Source: Alistipes_A hominis (lineage in GTDB: Bacteria > Bacteroidota > Bacteroidia > Bacteroidales > Rikenellaceae). Taken from it: a stretch of DNA of 64,000 nucleotides. Below the pieces are notes generated by a model. That model was not told the DNA's origin. It searched no databases and saw only the letters and a program-made list of their open reading frames with translations. Positions 42,210 through 51,201 of the stretch are shown here, piece by piece (position 1 is the first letter of the stretch; each line of letters begins with the position of its first letter). Position numbers and translations under genes: made by a program. The stretch is taken from positions 124,001 to 188,000 of the forward strand of contig NZ_JACOOK010000004.1 of assembly GCF_014288115.1 (NCBI RefSeq), in the 5' to 3' direction.

Positions 42210-43025
42210 TTAAGATAATCTGTACCCGACTATGGAACAGAACCGGAACATCAATCTGTGGGAAATTGTCATAACCCGCATAAAGAAAGGATAGCGGTTT
42301 CTGAAAAACAGCCCCTGAGAAGATTGGCGTATCAGTTGAATACGGCTATCCCATTTCTCGATGTCGCGGCCATTGTCAAGCCCCCAGTTGAAACGTGCCG
42401 AAACTTTTTTGACGGTATCATGCTTGTTCTGATTCTTAACCGATAATGTCCCGCACAGGTCAAACCATATCTCGCAGCCGGGAAAGTGTTTCAGCAGTTT
42501 TTGAAACAGGGATTTGATTTCGTCCTCCCGGAAATACATTACCACACCCTCGGCAATAAAAAGAAATTCAGCCTCCGGATTCGCGGATTTCAGTTCCGCC
42601 ATCCACTTTTCGTCAAACATTGAACCGGGGACATACGTTTCATTCTCTGCCGGAGGCAAAAGTCTGTCACGGGCAGCGATTACTTCGGGAAGGTCAATAC
42701 TGTAATACCTTGCAGAAGATTCTATTGTTGTACGTTGTGTACGGGCATCAAATCCACACCCAAGATTGACAATGATCGGATTGACGTGTGATTTCACATA
42801 ATCGCGAACCACATTGTCGAGATACCAGGCACGGACATTGCACCCTACTTCGCTGAGGACTGCACCGTCGAACTTTGAATAGTCGTATGGTATCTGCTCA
42901 ACCAGTCTTTCAGCGACAGGGTCGCGGATGATAGCCTTTTCTCCGCGACGGCTTTCTTTGGCCCGCATATATAGCGGAATAAGGAGCGTTTCAGAAACGG
43001 TGTCTGCGAAAAATGTGCTGTTCAT
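42210..43025 (-). CDS. Leucine carboxyl methyltransferase-like SAM methyltransferase
   Basis: A 271-residue class I methyltransferase of the LCM/TcmP family. NLGCGFDARTQR near residue 86 is the SAM-binding loop, with SIDLPEVIAARDRLL next, and EFLFIAEGVVMYFREDEI near 155 is the family signature. Bacterial members methylate small acids or peptides and are usually uncharacterised. The start MNSTFF overlaps the preceding membrane-protein gene by four bases (ATGA), so the two are coupled. An earlier in-frame ATG adds 10 residues. Confidence 0.85.
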   Translation of the reverse strand: MNSTFFADTVSETLLIPLYMRAKESRRGEKAIIRDPVAERLVEQIPYDYSKFDGAVLSEVGCNVRAWYLDNVVRDYVKSHVNPIIVNLGCGFDARTQRTTIESSARYYSIDLPEVIAARDRLLPPAENETYVPGSMFDEKWMAELKSANPEAEFLFIAEGVVMYFREDEIKSLFQKLLKHFPGCEIWFDLCGTLSVKNQNKHDTVKKVSARFNWGLDNGRDIEKWDSRIQLIRQSSQGLFFRNRYPFFMRVMTISHRLMFRFCSIVGYRLS

Positions 43026-43447
43026 TCTTTTTGTCCTTGTTTTGTCAGTTTCCAAGACATTACACAGAGAATGGCGCTGACGATTAGAATAACCGGCAGC
43101 AAGGGAAGCTGTACGATGGAAAAATCCGTGAACAGTTCACAGGTGTGGAACAGGTTGAACAACAGAATGAAGGTGGCGAGCAAGCCGTTCAGAATGTTCC
43201 ATGAGCGGGTTTTCCCATATAGGGATAACAGAATACCGCATACAGGGACAAGATAGCTTATCGACATCATGAATGTAAGCAGTCCTTCGGGAGCATGCCC
43301 CGTTTCGCTTATGGCAATGGCCTCATTCCAGAAAAGCGGCATGAGATCGGCAAGCGAATGTAGAGTCAGGCCACACATGACGGCCACCCACAGGATAGCG
43401 ATTTTGGTATGGCGGCCTGTCCGATTGATGATGTTTTTATCTTCCAT
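43022..43447 (-). CDS. Four-helix membrane protein of unknown function
   Basis: A 141-residue protein with four membrane segments (AILWVAVMCGLTLHSLADL, LLTFMMSISYLVPVCGILLSLY, ILNGLLATFILLFNLFH, LPLLPVILIVSAILCVMSW). His and Glu residues inside the helices (LHSLAD, HTCELF) could bind a metal or substrate. No family recognised. Its stop overlaps the methyltransferase start, so they form a two-gene unit behind a -7 element. Confidence 0.7.
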   Translation of the reverse strand: MEDKNIINRTGRHTKIAILWVAVMCGLTLHSLADLMPLFWNEAIAISETGHAPEGLLTFMMSISYLVPVCGILLSLYGKTRSWNILNGLLATFILLFNLFHTCELFTDFSIVQLPLLPVILIVSAILCVMSWKLTKQGQKE

Positions 43448-43469
43448 TGTAATGATTTGTTAATAAATT

Positions 43470-43477
43470 CAAAGTTA
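43470..43477 (-). promoter_or_regulatory. -7 promoter element for the membrane-protein/methyltransferase pair
   Basis: Minus-strand TAACTTTG matches TAnnTTTG, 22 bases before the start codon. Confidence 0.55.
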
Positions 43478-43560
43478 TACAGGGAAAACAAGGAATGAAA
43501 TACCCAAAAGTGATGAAATTTAAGCGGCAGAGTAAAAAAACCACCGAAAGCACGGTGAGG

Positions 43561-44070
43561 TTAGCGAAGTAGTTCTGTTCGGGACGTGTGTCCGATGTGA
43601 TATGGAATCGTCTTTTCATCCCGTCGCCTACTTAGTCTTATCTGCCAGTCGTAGCGACCTTCAGCCACATCGCCAATTTTCTTATAGGCGCGGTCTGTCT
43701 GTAATTCGGTCTGCTTTCCCTTGTCACGGGCAAAGTTCACAAGCCAGTTTCCTTATTTCAGCTTCCGCCTGTTTGGTAAACGGATTCTGCAGCCGTTCTT
43801 TCTCCTTTGGCAAGGATGCTTCCAATTTCCGATTCCGGTTCTTGATTTCTGCATATCTGCCGCGCCCTGCGATGTTGGCAAGTCCCGACAGTATGGTGTT
43901 GCCGCTTTCCCTGTCAGCCCAGCTGCCCTTCCCGGCAATCTCCTCGTCAAGTTTCGCGCGAGTGCGCTCTTGGGCGCGGTTCTCGATGTCGAGCCATTCA
44001 GTCTCAGTCCTCGCCTTCTCCATTTCTGCGACGGCTGTTTCCCGTCCCGCCTCCGCCTGTAACCTACACT
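43561..44070 (-). pseudogene. Frameshifted coiled-coil gene remnant, mobilization (relaxase)-like
   Basis: Two overlapping frames join into one coherent sequence. The first, about 115 residues, is charged coiled coil (MEKARTETEWLDIENRAQER, KQAEAEIRK). After a shift near 43,750 the next frame carries on as NWLVNFARDKGKQTELQTDR and then YKKIGDVAEGRYDWQIRLSR to a stop at the left end. The style resembles the C-terminal region of Bacteroides mobilization proteins, but there is no relaxase motif in what remains. The start is missing: the right end meets foreign AT-rich DNA. Confidence 0.5.
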
Positions 44071-44082
44071 ACCTAATCTCCG

Positions 44083-44304
44083 TTAGAAATAGAGTTTTAC
44101 CCCCATTCCCGGAACAAATGCAAATTTCTCCAGATCGGAACTGATTGTGTAAATGCCCGTGGGCTTTACGTATAGGTTGAACATCTCTGTGATGATGAAC
44201 TCCACCTGGTACCGATAAATAAAATTAAAGGAAGAGGCTAAACAGTAAAAAAATTCTCTGAAAATTGAAAATCCAAAAGAAATCTCCATGAAGAGTACAA
44301 ACAA
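44083..44304 (-). pseudogene. C-terminal fragment of an outer-membrane beta-barrel protein
   Basis: The last 40 residues, FIITEMFNLYVKPTGIYTIS and on to FVPGMGVKLYF, alternate like barrel strands and end in Phe as outer-membrane proteins do. Upstream no barrel, signal peptide or start is found. AT-rich. Confidence 0.45.
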
Positions 44305-44701
44305 AAAGAGGGCGACTAAAATTTTTTGGTCGCCATCTTTAACAGCTCATACAATATCTGCCGAATGGATCGTTTCGATCCTCGTTAGGAGATCGGATTA
44401 TTCGAAGGATTCTCGTATAGGGACGAAATAAAATCCTTCAAGAGTATACCTTATGAAAGAATTAATTAACGTCGGATCAGTTGTTTGACATTGAAAGCCG
44501 ACGTAAGAAACAGAAAACAGAACCGTTGCCTTTTCGTTACATCGACCTAATTATAAGAAGGTAACAGTCCGATTTTACAGACTGTTACATTGATTTAAAG
44601 ACGTTCTATTTCGTGGGTTTTCGCTTTGCGGGGCAGCGGTTTGTTTTTACAAAATAATCGCTACCTTCGCACAGTGGTCGAATCTGAAGGACATTGCGGT
44701 T
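44305..44701. other. Gene-free interval with one A/T hairpin
   Basis: The only clear structure is GGCGACTAAAA with its complement at 44311-44334, followed on the minus strand by CTCTTTTTG, a possible terminator of a lost minus-strand gene. The rest is AT-rich with no supportable gene. A TACCTTCG element near 44,663 could drive the fragment to the right. Confidence 0.45.
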
Positions 44702-44980
44702 ATGAGCGGAAAACATACGAAGATCGTTTGGATGGTCTGTCTGGTCGTACTGCTGTTTGCCGGTATGCGGGCTTCTTCGCGGCCCCGGCCGGGAAAAGGG
44801 TTTCGGCTGTGTATGCAATCTTATACTTTTCAACGTTTTACGCTCGAACAAGCCATGGACAAAACCTGTGAATTGGGAATAAAGTATCTGGAAATTTTTC
44901 CGGGTCAGCGTTTCGGCGGTTACCAGTCCGTCGAGTATGAATGCAATTGGGAAGATTCGGTTCCCGATATCCGGGAATGA
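44702..44980 (+). pseudogene. N-terminal stub of a secreted sugar phosphate isomerase/epimerase
   Basis: A 92-residue frame with a signal anchor (KIVWMVCLVVLLFAGMRASS), then LCMQSYTFQRFTLEQAMDKT and ELGIKYLEIFPGQRFGGYQ, the first strand and helix of a xylose-isomerase-like TIM barrel. Full relatives have about 290-320 residues, so about two thirds is missing; the frame ends in DSVPDIRE followed by a stop. A deletion or insertion scar is likely. Confidence 0.6.
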
Positions 44981-45035
44981 ATCGTCCGTTTTCGCCGTAT
45001 TTGCGATAGACTTTAACCGATTTTAAGTGGAAAAG

Positions 45036-45725
45036 ATGAAAATAAAACTGTTTACGATACCCAATATCCTGACGCTTTGTAATTTGCTGTCGGGATGTGC
45101 CGCGGCGGTTTTCGCGCTGTGCGTGAACGACCTGCAGTGGGCTTTCTGGTGCGTGGTTGTCGCGGCCGTGTTCGATTTTCTGGACGGTTTCGTGGCGCGT
45201 CTTTTGAAATCCCATTCGGCGATCGGCAAGGAACTCGATTCGCTGGCCGATATGGTGAGTTTCGGGTTCGCTCCCGCTGCCGTATTGTATACGATGTATG
45301 CGATGACCGGCGGCAGCGACGTCTGGGGTTTCGCCGTGTTCGTCGTGGCGGCCTTTTCGGCCCTGCGTCTGGCGAAGTTCAACCTGGACGAGAATCAGAC
45401 CACCCAGTTCATCGGCCTGCCGACGCCCGCCTGCGCCTTGTTTTTCGTGTCGGCCGGCTATCTGATGCAGGCGGGGGCTTTTACGGCTCCGGCCTGGGTG
45501 ATGATCGCCGCCGCAGTCGTTTTTGCGGGTCTGCTGGTATGCAACGTGCCGATGTTCGCCCTTAAATTCACCCATTACCGTTTCGCCGGCAACCGGGTGC
45601 GCTACGTATTCGCACTGTGTTCGTTGGCGGCTCTGTGCGCAGCGGGGATTGCGGCGATTCCGTTTATCATTCTGGCTTATATCGTCGTTTCCGTATCGGT
45701 GTATGCGTTCCGGACGCAGCGGTAA
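45036..45725 (+). CDS. pssA: CDP-diacylglycerol--serine O-phosphatidyltransferase
   Basis: A 229-residue CDP-alcohol phosphatidyltransferase making phosphatidylserine, the precursor of phosphatidylethanolamine. The active motif D-G-x2-A-R-x8-G-x3-D-x3-D is seen in FDFLDGFVARLLKSHSAIGK and ELDSLADMVSFG. Six to eight membrane helices. The ATG at MKIKLFTIPNIL was chosen; a GTG nine bases upstream is possible. Ethanolamine-lipid decarboxylase genes are not nearby. Confidence 0.92.
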   Translation: MKIKLFTIPNILTLCNLLSGCAAAVFALCVNDLQWAFWCVVVAAVFDFLDGFVARLLKSHSAIGKELDSLADMVSFGFAPAAVLYTMYAMTGGSDVWGFAVFVVAAFSALRLAKFNLDENQTTQFIGLPTPACALFFVSAGYLMQAGAFTAPAWVMIAAAVVFAGLLVCNVPMFALKFTHYRFAGNRVRYVFALCSLAALCAAGIAAIPFIILAYIVVSVSVYAFRTQR

Positions 45726-45750
45726 GCGACCGTCTTCGGACTGCATGAAA

Positions 45751-45780
45751 TTTGCATGTGTAATATTTTTGCTACCTTTG
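45751..45780 (+). promoter_or_regulatory. Promoter of the putative porin-mltF unit
   Basis: TTTG, 18 bases, then TACCTTTG, the full Bacteroidota form, 32 bases before the porin start. Confidence 0.7.
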
Positions 45781-45812
45781 CCGTTATTTCGGGAGGTAAT
45801 TGCCTGCGACTG

Positions 45813-47918
45813 ATGTTTGGAATATCAAAAGGGTATGCGTTAAAAGTGTTATTCGGGACGGTTTTTGTTCTGAACATTTGTGTCGCATCGGCGCAACGGC
45901 CGATTACTTCGAACCAGAACCGCAATCAGTACGGGACTCTTCCCGGACTTAATAACCAAAATCAGAACCAGATGCAGTACGGCAGCATCGGCGGGGTACA
46001 GGACAACGACGCCCCCGAAGAGGAGGCCGATACCACCAAAAAACCACCCAAGATCCGCAAGCCGCTGGAATCCTATTTTTTCAACGATTCGATCCGCGCC
46101 CGGCAGAGTTTCGCGTGGAACGTGAACCTCGAGCGAAACGATATCGATATCATCGATGTGGACACTGCGCTGGTCGGTTTCCAGAACGAGTATCCTTACC
46201 TCCAGAACAACGTGGGCTCGGCCTACCTGGGTAACTTGGGCGCCGCCTCCGTGCCGCTCGACTATTTCCTTCGTCCGCAGTACCGCAACTTCAGTTTCGC
46301 CCAATCCTTTGATGCCTACCTGTTCACTCCGCAACGGGTGCGTTATTTCAATGTCAAGAAGCCGTTTACGCATTTGTCCTATTTTATGTCCGGGCAGACC
46401 CGCCGTCTCGAAGAGAGTTTTTGGGGGGCCCATGCGCAGAACGTTTCGCCTTCGACGGGGTTCAACGTCGATTACCGCAGCCGCGGTACGCGCGGGATCT
46501 ATACGTGGCAGGGTACGCGCGAGCGCAATCTGTCGCTCGCCTTTTCGCATACCGGCAAAAAGTACAGCGTTCATGCGGGCTATATTTACAACATGCAGAA
46601 CGTTAAAGAGAATGGCGGTATCATGCGCGACGAGGACATTACCGATACGGTCTTCGAAATGCCCGAGTTGATTGAAGTGCGTTTGCAGGATGCCCGCAAT
46701 CAGCTTAAAAACAATACTTTTTATATCGTTCAGTCTTACGGGGTGCCGTTGCGGAAACTGACCGACGAGGATTTTTCGATCGCTCAGAATTCTTCGTTTT
46801 TTATCGGCCATTCGCTGGAACTGAGCAAATTCTATAAGAAGTACACCGATACGAAGGCGAAAAGCGGCGATTTCTACGAGAACTGGTATATCAGTCCCAC
46901 TCAGAGCGTCGACTCGATGTACGAGCGCGTGCTGTCGAACCGGATTTTCGTTCAGATCCAGCCGTGGGATCGGGACGGCCCCGTCGGGGTGATCAACGCC
47001 GGGATCGGCAACGACGCCCACCATTATTACCAGTTCAGCATGGAGGACTACCTGACCAACAGGAATAAGGGGGTCAACAAGAACGGGACTTTCGTATACG
47101 GTTCCGTCGAAGGAAAATTCAGGAAATATTTCAGTTGGGACGCCAATATCAAGTACCACCTGTTCGGATACCGCAGCCAGGATCTCGAGCTGGGCGGCGA
47201 CGTGGCGTTCTCGGTTTACATAGCAGGCAAGCCAATCACTCTGAAAGGCAGCATCGGGCATACGATCAGTACGCCCGACTACTGGACGGAGAACTATTTC
47301 TCTAACCACTATGCGTGGAACAACTCTTTTGCGAAAGAGTCTGAAACCCGAATCTCTGCGACCCTGAGCGTCCCGTCCGTAGGACTCGAACTGGGCGCTT
47401 ATCAGAGCCTTTTGAAAGACAGGATCTATTACGACGCTCAGGCGCTCCCTGCCCAGCACGGGGGCAACGTCAGCGTTTCGGGTTTGTATGCCAGAAAGGA
47501 TTTCCGCATCGGCGGACTCCATTTGAACCACAGGGTATTGCTTCAGTTTAGTACAGTTCAGGAAGTTGTCCCGGTGCCTCTGGCCAGTGCTTATCTCAGT
47601 TATTTTTACGAATTCAACGTGGTGAAAAACGTGCTGCGGCTGCAGATCGGTTTGGACGGACGTTACAATACGGAGTATTATGCGTTCGGTTACAATCCTG
47701 CGACGGCGCAGTTTTACAACCAGCGTGAAAAGAAACTGGGAAATTATCCGATGATTGATGTGTTTGTCGCTGCCAAGTGGAAACGCATGCGGATTTTGGC
47801 CAAGATGCAGCATCTGAACGACAATTTGTTCGGAGACCGTAACTATTTTACGGTGCTCCATTATCCGCAGAACAAACGGGTCTTCAAAATGGGATTTTCC
47901 TGGAGCTTCTACGACTGA
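45813..47918 (+). CDS. Putative porin, large Bacteroidota outer-membrane barrel
   Basis: A 701-residue protein with a signal peptide (VLFGTVFVLNICVASAQ) and a Gln/Asn-rich N-terminal linker. The rest has regular amphipathic strands typical of outer-membrane barrels, ending FKMGFSWSFYD, and conserved segments such as YFNVKKPFTHLSYFMSGQTR seen in the family named putative porin. Homologs are widespread core genes in Bacteroidota, of unknown substrate. The ATG after a C/T-rich leader, downstream of the promoter, was chosen over one 57 bases upstream that is within the promoter. mltF follows after 31 bases. Confidence 0.8.
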   Translation: MFGISKGYALKVLFGTVFVLNICVASAQRPITSNQNRNQYGTLPGLNNQNQNQMQYGSIGGVQDNDAPEEEADTTKKPPKIRKPLESYFFNDSIRARQSFAWNVNLERNDIDIIDVDTALVGFQNEYPYLQNNVGSAYLGNLGAASVPLDYFLRPQYRNFSFAQSFDAYLFTPQRVRYFNVKKPFTHLSYFMSGQTRRLEESFWGAHAQNVSPSTGFNVDYRSRGTRGIYTWQGTRERNLSLAFSHTGKKYSVHAGYIYNMQNVKENGGIMRDEDITDTVFEMPELIEVRLQDARNQLKNNTFYIVQSYGVPLRKLTDEDFSIAQNSSFFIGHSLELSKFYKKYTDTKAKSGDFYENWYISPTQSVDSMYERVLSNRIFVQIQPWDRDGPVGVINAGIGNDAHHYYQFSMEDYLTNRNKGVNKNGTFVYGSVEGKFRKYFSWDANIKYHLFGYRSQDLELGGDVAFSVYIAGKPITLKGSIGHTISTPDYWTENYFSNHYAWNNSFAKESETRISATLSVPSVGLELGAYQSLLKDRIYYDAQALPAQHGGNVSVSGLYARKDFRIGGLHLNHRVLLQFSTVQEVVPVPLASAYLSYFYEFNVVKNVLRLQIGLDGRYNTEYYAFGYNPATAQFYNQREKKLGNYPMIDVFVAAKWKRMRILAKMQHLNDNLFGDRNYFTVLHYPQNKRVFKMGFSWSFYD

Positions 47919-47949
47919 TGCGTAAGAGCTGCCCCCGAAAACAGTTTTT

Positions 47950-49323
47950 ATGATTTACAAATCGATTGTATCGTGTAAGTTATTTTTGTTCTTCAGTTTA
48001 TTGATCCTTACCGCCTGCGGCGAACAGCGGCAGGCCGAACTCCCCGAACGGGTACGGCTGACGGTCGCTATGGACGACGACATGCCCGGCTACTTCGTGT
48101 TCGGCGGGGAAAATTACGGTTACCAGTACGATCTGTTCAAGGCTTATGCCGATTACCGGGGGCTTGAATTGCAGGTTGTGCAAGGTCTTTCCGCATCCGA
48201 GCGTTCGGAAAAGCTGGCGCTCGGCGAGTTGGATTTCGTGACCGCGCTTACGGCTCGGATCGCTGCGGCGGAAGTCCCCGCCTCGGTTCCTATTTACAAC
48301 ACATCCTATGTTTTGCTGGCCGATAAGTCCCGCGCTGCCGCGGCGCGCAAGGCGAAACATTTCAACCTCTCGTCTTTCGTCGGCGACGGACGGGTGCTGA
48401 TCTCCTCGGGTTTTAAAAAATCGAAAACGTACGGCATGTTGCTCGATTCCCTTTCGTCGGCTGCGATTTACGTATCGTCCCGCAACAGTTTCGAAATGCT
48501 CGAGGCGCTCGGCGACGGACAGTACGACTACCTGATCTGCGAAATGAGCGAAGCCCAGCTCGGATGCGCGCTGTCCAAAAACGTTGAGCAGGTCTATACT
48601 TTCGCCGAGCCGGTTTCGCTGAGCGCGGTCGTTTCGCCGCGGGATGAAGGGTTGCGGCAGGATTTCGAAGCGTGGCTGAACCGTTTCCGCAACAGCGAGG
48701 AGTACGCCATGCTGAACTACCTCTATTTCGAAAAAGGGATCGTCCGTCAGGTGGTGGGCCGCGGGCTGGCTTCGTCCCGCGCCGGCGGAATTTCGGCCTT
48801 CGACAAACTTTTCAAGGAGATTTGCGAGAAAGAGGGCTACGACTGGCGTTTCGTCGCGGCGATCGCTTACAACGAATCCCGTTTCAATCCGTTCCTGGTG
48901 TCGAGCCGCGGCGCGCAGGGCCTGATGCAGATCATGCCGCGGGTGGCCAGGCAGTTCGACGTGCAGGGCAATGTGATGGATCCGGAAAACAATGTGCTGC
49001 TGGCGGTGAAGATATTGGGAAAGATCGAGAAGTCGCTGCGTTTCGCTCCCGGAACATCCGAAATGGATCGGATGAAAATCGTTCTGGCGTGTTACAACGG
49101 CGGGATCGGCCATGTGACCGATGCGCGGAATCTGGCCCGGAAATACGGCGCGAATCCCGATTCGTGGAACGATGTTTCGGAGTACCTGACCTTGAAGTCC
49201 GATCCGCAGTATGCCCGCGACGAAGTGGTGCGCAACGGTCGTTTCGTCGGCCGGCAGACGCTCGCATTCGTCCGCGACGTGATCAGCCGTTATTCGGTCT
49301 ATTGCCGGAACGTCTCGCGGTAG
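47950..49323 (+). CDS. MltF-like membrane-bound lytic transglycosylase
   Basis: A 457-residue lipoprotein (lipobox LILTAC near residue 23). Residues 35-265 are a solute-binding-protein-like domain (RLTVAMDDDMPGYFVFG, GELDFVTAL). Residues 280-440 are the SLT domain: AYNESRFNPFLVSSRGAQGLM carries the catalytic Glu, and ACYNGGIGHV the second motif. It cuts peptidoglycan strands to 1,6-anhydro products and sits in the periplasm, anchored by lipid. Same layout as E. coli MltF. Partner of the upstream porin only by position. Confidence 0.9.
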   Translation: MIYKSIVSCKLFLFFSLLILTACGEQRQAELPERVRLTVAMDDDMPGYFVFGGENYGYQYDLFKAYADYRGLELQVVQGLSASERSEKLALGELDFVTALTARIAAAEVPASVPIYNTSYVLLADKSRAAAARKAKHFNLSSFVGDGRVLISSGFKKSKTYGMLLDSLSSAAIYVSSRNSFEMLEALGDGQYDYLICEMSEAQLGCALSKNVEQVYTFAEPVSLSAVVSPRDEGLRQDFEAWLNRFRNSEEYAMLNYLYFEKGIVRQVVGRGLASSRAGGISAFDKLFKEICEKEGYDWRFVAAIAYNESRFNPFLVSSRGAQGLMQIMPRVARQFDVQGNVMDPENNVLLAVKILGKIEKSLRFAPGTSEMDRMKIVLACYNGGIGHVTDARNLARKYGANPDSWNDVSEYLTLKSDPQYARDEVVRNGRFVGRQTLAFVRDVISRYSVYCRNVSR

Positions 49324-49355
49324 CGTCCCGTACTGCCGGGTTATGGCTTGTTTAA

Positions 49356-49396
49356 ATTCGGCCGGCGCTGTTTCTTGCGTCGGCCGAATCGGTTTT
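49356..49396 (+). terminator. Terminator after mltF
   Basis: ATTCGGCCG pairs with CGGCCGAAT around a 16-base loop, followed by CGGTTTTAT. Confidence 0.65.
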
Positions 49397-49606
49397 ATAC
49401 GGCGGATCGGTTCATGCCGTATTTGAAAGAGACCGGGCCGGTTTGCGGGAATCCCGTACTCCCGTCGCCGCATTGCTTCCCCGCCGTTTTTCGGGCCGTA
49501 ATCCGCCGATTTGTAGAATGTCGATAGCTGTTAATGCATTGAATTAAAGCGTTCTGTATTCGATAAAATGGCGGATGCGCTTGTCCGGATTCAGCTTGGT
49601 CCGATT

Positions 49607-50740
49607 TTATCTGACTGTTTTGGTTACTTTCTTTCTTTCCGCGAAACGCTGCGACTTTTCCCTGCTTTTTTTGCTGTCCAGAAAGAAGATCAGCGCGAGG
49701 GCCGACAGGATATCGACGAACAATAACACATTGATGTTGACAATCGGGGCCAGCAGAAAATTGGCGATGATATAGACGATCTGGATGCACAGGATGAGCC
49801 AGAAACTTTGCCGCTGGGAACATCCGATTTGCAGGAATTTATGATGAATGTGATTTTTGTCGGGACAGAACGGGGAGTGCCCGAGACAGATTCGTTGGAT
49901 GAACAGCCGGGTCGTGTCGAACAGCGGGATGAAGATAATGCTCATCAGCGTTACCAGGGTCAGCTGCGAATTTCCCGTGCCGTTGTTCGCGGAAGCCAGT
50001 TGCAACAGCAGGAATGCCGTGATGTAGCCGAGCGTCAGCGACCCGCAGTCGCCCATGAACACTTTCAGCCTTTTGCCGAAGTAGTTGTACCGGAAAAACG
50101 CGGCGACCACTCCGACGGTGGACGCGGACAGCAGCGCCAGCATCGGGTTGCCGCTGTGCACCAGCAGTACGGTCAGCGTCAGTAGGGTTACGATGCTCAG
50201 CCCCGAGCAAAGCCCGTCCATCCCGTCGATCAGGTTGAAGGCGTTGATAACGACCATGACGATGAGTACGGTCAGCGGCGTCGACATCCAGTCCGGTATG
50301 GCGTATATTCCGAAAATTCCTTCCAGGTTGACGATGCGTCCCGCCGGCAATACCAATAGCAGTGCGACGAACAGTTGTACGAGCAGTTTGTATTTGTAAG
50401 TCAGGCCGATGATGTCGTCCCAGAGTCCTACGGCGGCGATTGTGATCAGTCCCGTGAAGAAATAGAAAATGGTTTCCTGGTAAATGGTTTCGACGTCCGG
50501 CATTCCGTTTCCGCCTATGGTGCATTGTATGCCCCGGATCAGAAAGTAGGCGATCAGCATACCCGGCAGGAACGACACGCCCCCGAGCCGCGGAATCTGC
50601 TGCGTATGGATCTTACGCGGATTCGGCGTATCGAAGATGCGCTTTCTTTTGGCGATTAGTATGATGCGGGGGATAGCGACCCGCCCGATCATAAAACTAA
50701 TGCATGCGCCGGCGATTAAATAAAACAAAGTCGGATTCAT
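49607..50740 (-). CDS. WecA/TagO-type undecaprenyl-phosphate sugar-1-phosphate transferase
   Basis: A 377-residue membrane protein with about 11 helices that starts lipid-linked glycan synthesis by moving GlcNAc-1-phosphate onto undecaprenyl phosphate. GLWDDIIGL near residue 100 has the Asp pair, NAFNLIDGMDGL near 165 the second Asp motif, and CPDKNHIHHKFL near 300 the HIHH loop of the WecA/TagO branch, separating it from MraY. The Met of MNPTLFYLIAG follows the signal of a membrane start. No glycan cluster surrounds it. Confidence 0.86.
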   Translation of the reverse strand: MNPTLFYLIAGACISFMIGRVAIPRIILIAKRKRIFDTPNPRKIHTQQIPRLGGVSFLPGMLIAYFLIRGIQCTIGGNGMPDVETIYQETIFYFFTGLITIAAVGLWDDIIGLTYKYKLLVQLFVALLLVLPAGRIVNLEGIFGIYAIPDWMSTPLTVLIVMVVINAFNLIDGMDGLCSGLSIVTLLTLTVLLVHSGNPMLALLSASTVGVVAAFFRYNYFGKRLKVFMGDCGSLTLGYITAFLLLQLASANNGTGNSQLTLVTLMSIIFIPLFDTTRLFIQRICLGHSPFCPDKNHIHHKFLQIGCSQRQSFWLILCIQIVYIIANFLLAPIVNINVLLFVDILSALALIFFLDSKKSREKSQRFAERKKVTKTVR

Positions 50741-50885
50741 AAAGTTGTTTGGTTGTGATAAAGGTAGGCATTTCTCTGTTCGGAACAAAATTATCCGAGC
50801 AGGTTGTCTTGATGTTTTCTTTCCCGGAAAAGCGACCGATTATCTTAATCGGTTAGGAAGTTATGAATTATAATCGAGCGTCGGT

Positions 50886-51104
50886 TTACGATGTTTGTTT
50901 CGTATTCGGAATATTCAGGCGAAGTTTTTTTTCAAGGGCGAAGAGTACGTTCTCGCTGCTGTTGCGTCCCGCCATGACGCTGCATACGTAATCTCTTCCC
51001 CAACCGTTTTCGCGTGCGACTTCGGCATAGACTCCCCGATGGCGTGCGGCTTCCGAACGAATAGCCGCAATACGCTCCTCTTTTCGTTCAATTCTTTTTT
51101 TCAT
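50886..51104 (-). CDS. Small basic DNA-binding-like protein
   Basis: A 72-residue protein, MKKRIERKEERIAAIRSEAA, then VYAEVARENGWGRDYVCSVMAGRNSSENVLFAL, which reads as a helix-turn-helix, ending LNIPNTKQTS. The size fits small phage-type or toxin-antitoxin-type regulators in Bacteroidota. It is divergent from a second HTH gene with overlapping promoters. The 5' ATG at the -7 distance from the promoter was chosen; a longer open frame upstream is not coding. Confidence 0.65.
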   Translation of the reverse strand: MKKRIERKEERIAAIRSEAARHRGVYAEVARENGWGRDYVCSVMAGRNSSENVLFALEKKLRLNIPNTKQTS

Positions 51105-51120
51105 AATCGGCAATATTTGA

Positions 51121-51128
51121 TACCTTTG
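51121..51128 (+). promoter_or_regulatory. -7 promoter element, plus strand, for the HTH gene
   Basis: TACCTTTG matches TAnnTTTG and faces a minus-strand element 13 bases away. Confidence 0.5.
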
Positions 51129-51141
51129 TTGTAGTAATACG

Positions 51142-51149
51142 CAAAAATA
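51142..51149 (-). promoter_or_regulatory. -7 promoter element, minus strand, for the small basic protein
   Basis: Minus-strand TATTTTTG matches TAnnTTTG. Start sites of this and the opposite element are predicted at about the same base. Confidence 0.5.
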
Positions 51150-51159
51150 CCCAATTTTT

Positions 51160-51184
51160 TTGACATAAAAAACAATATTGTCAA
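51160..51184. promoter_or_regulatory. Possible operator TTGACA-N13-TGTCAA
   Basis: An inverted pair of six-base arms in the AT-rich gap ahead of the HTH gene, between the facing promoters and the start codon. Confidence 0.4.
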
Positions 51185-51201
51185 TTATTTGTGTCACCAC
51201 G

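Noticed and set aside
33877..44072. Shared short sequence ACACTACCTAAT near 33,878 and 44,061
   Set aside because: Only 13 bases agree and the flanks differ. Chance agreement in AT-rich DNA or similar leader sequences is enough to explain it.
45849..47861. 670-codon minus-strand open frame opposite the putative porin
   Set aside because: Antisense reading of a real barrel protein with signal peptide and promoter. No recognisable domain or start.
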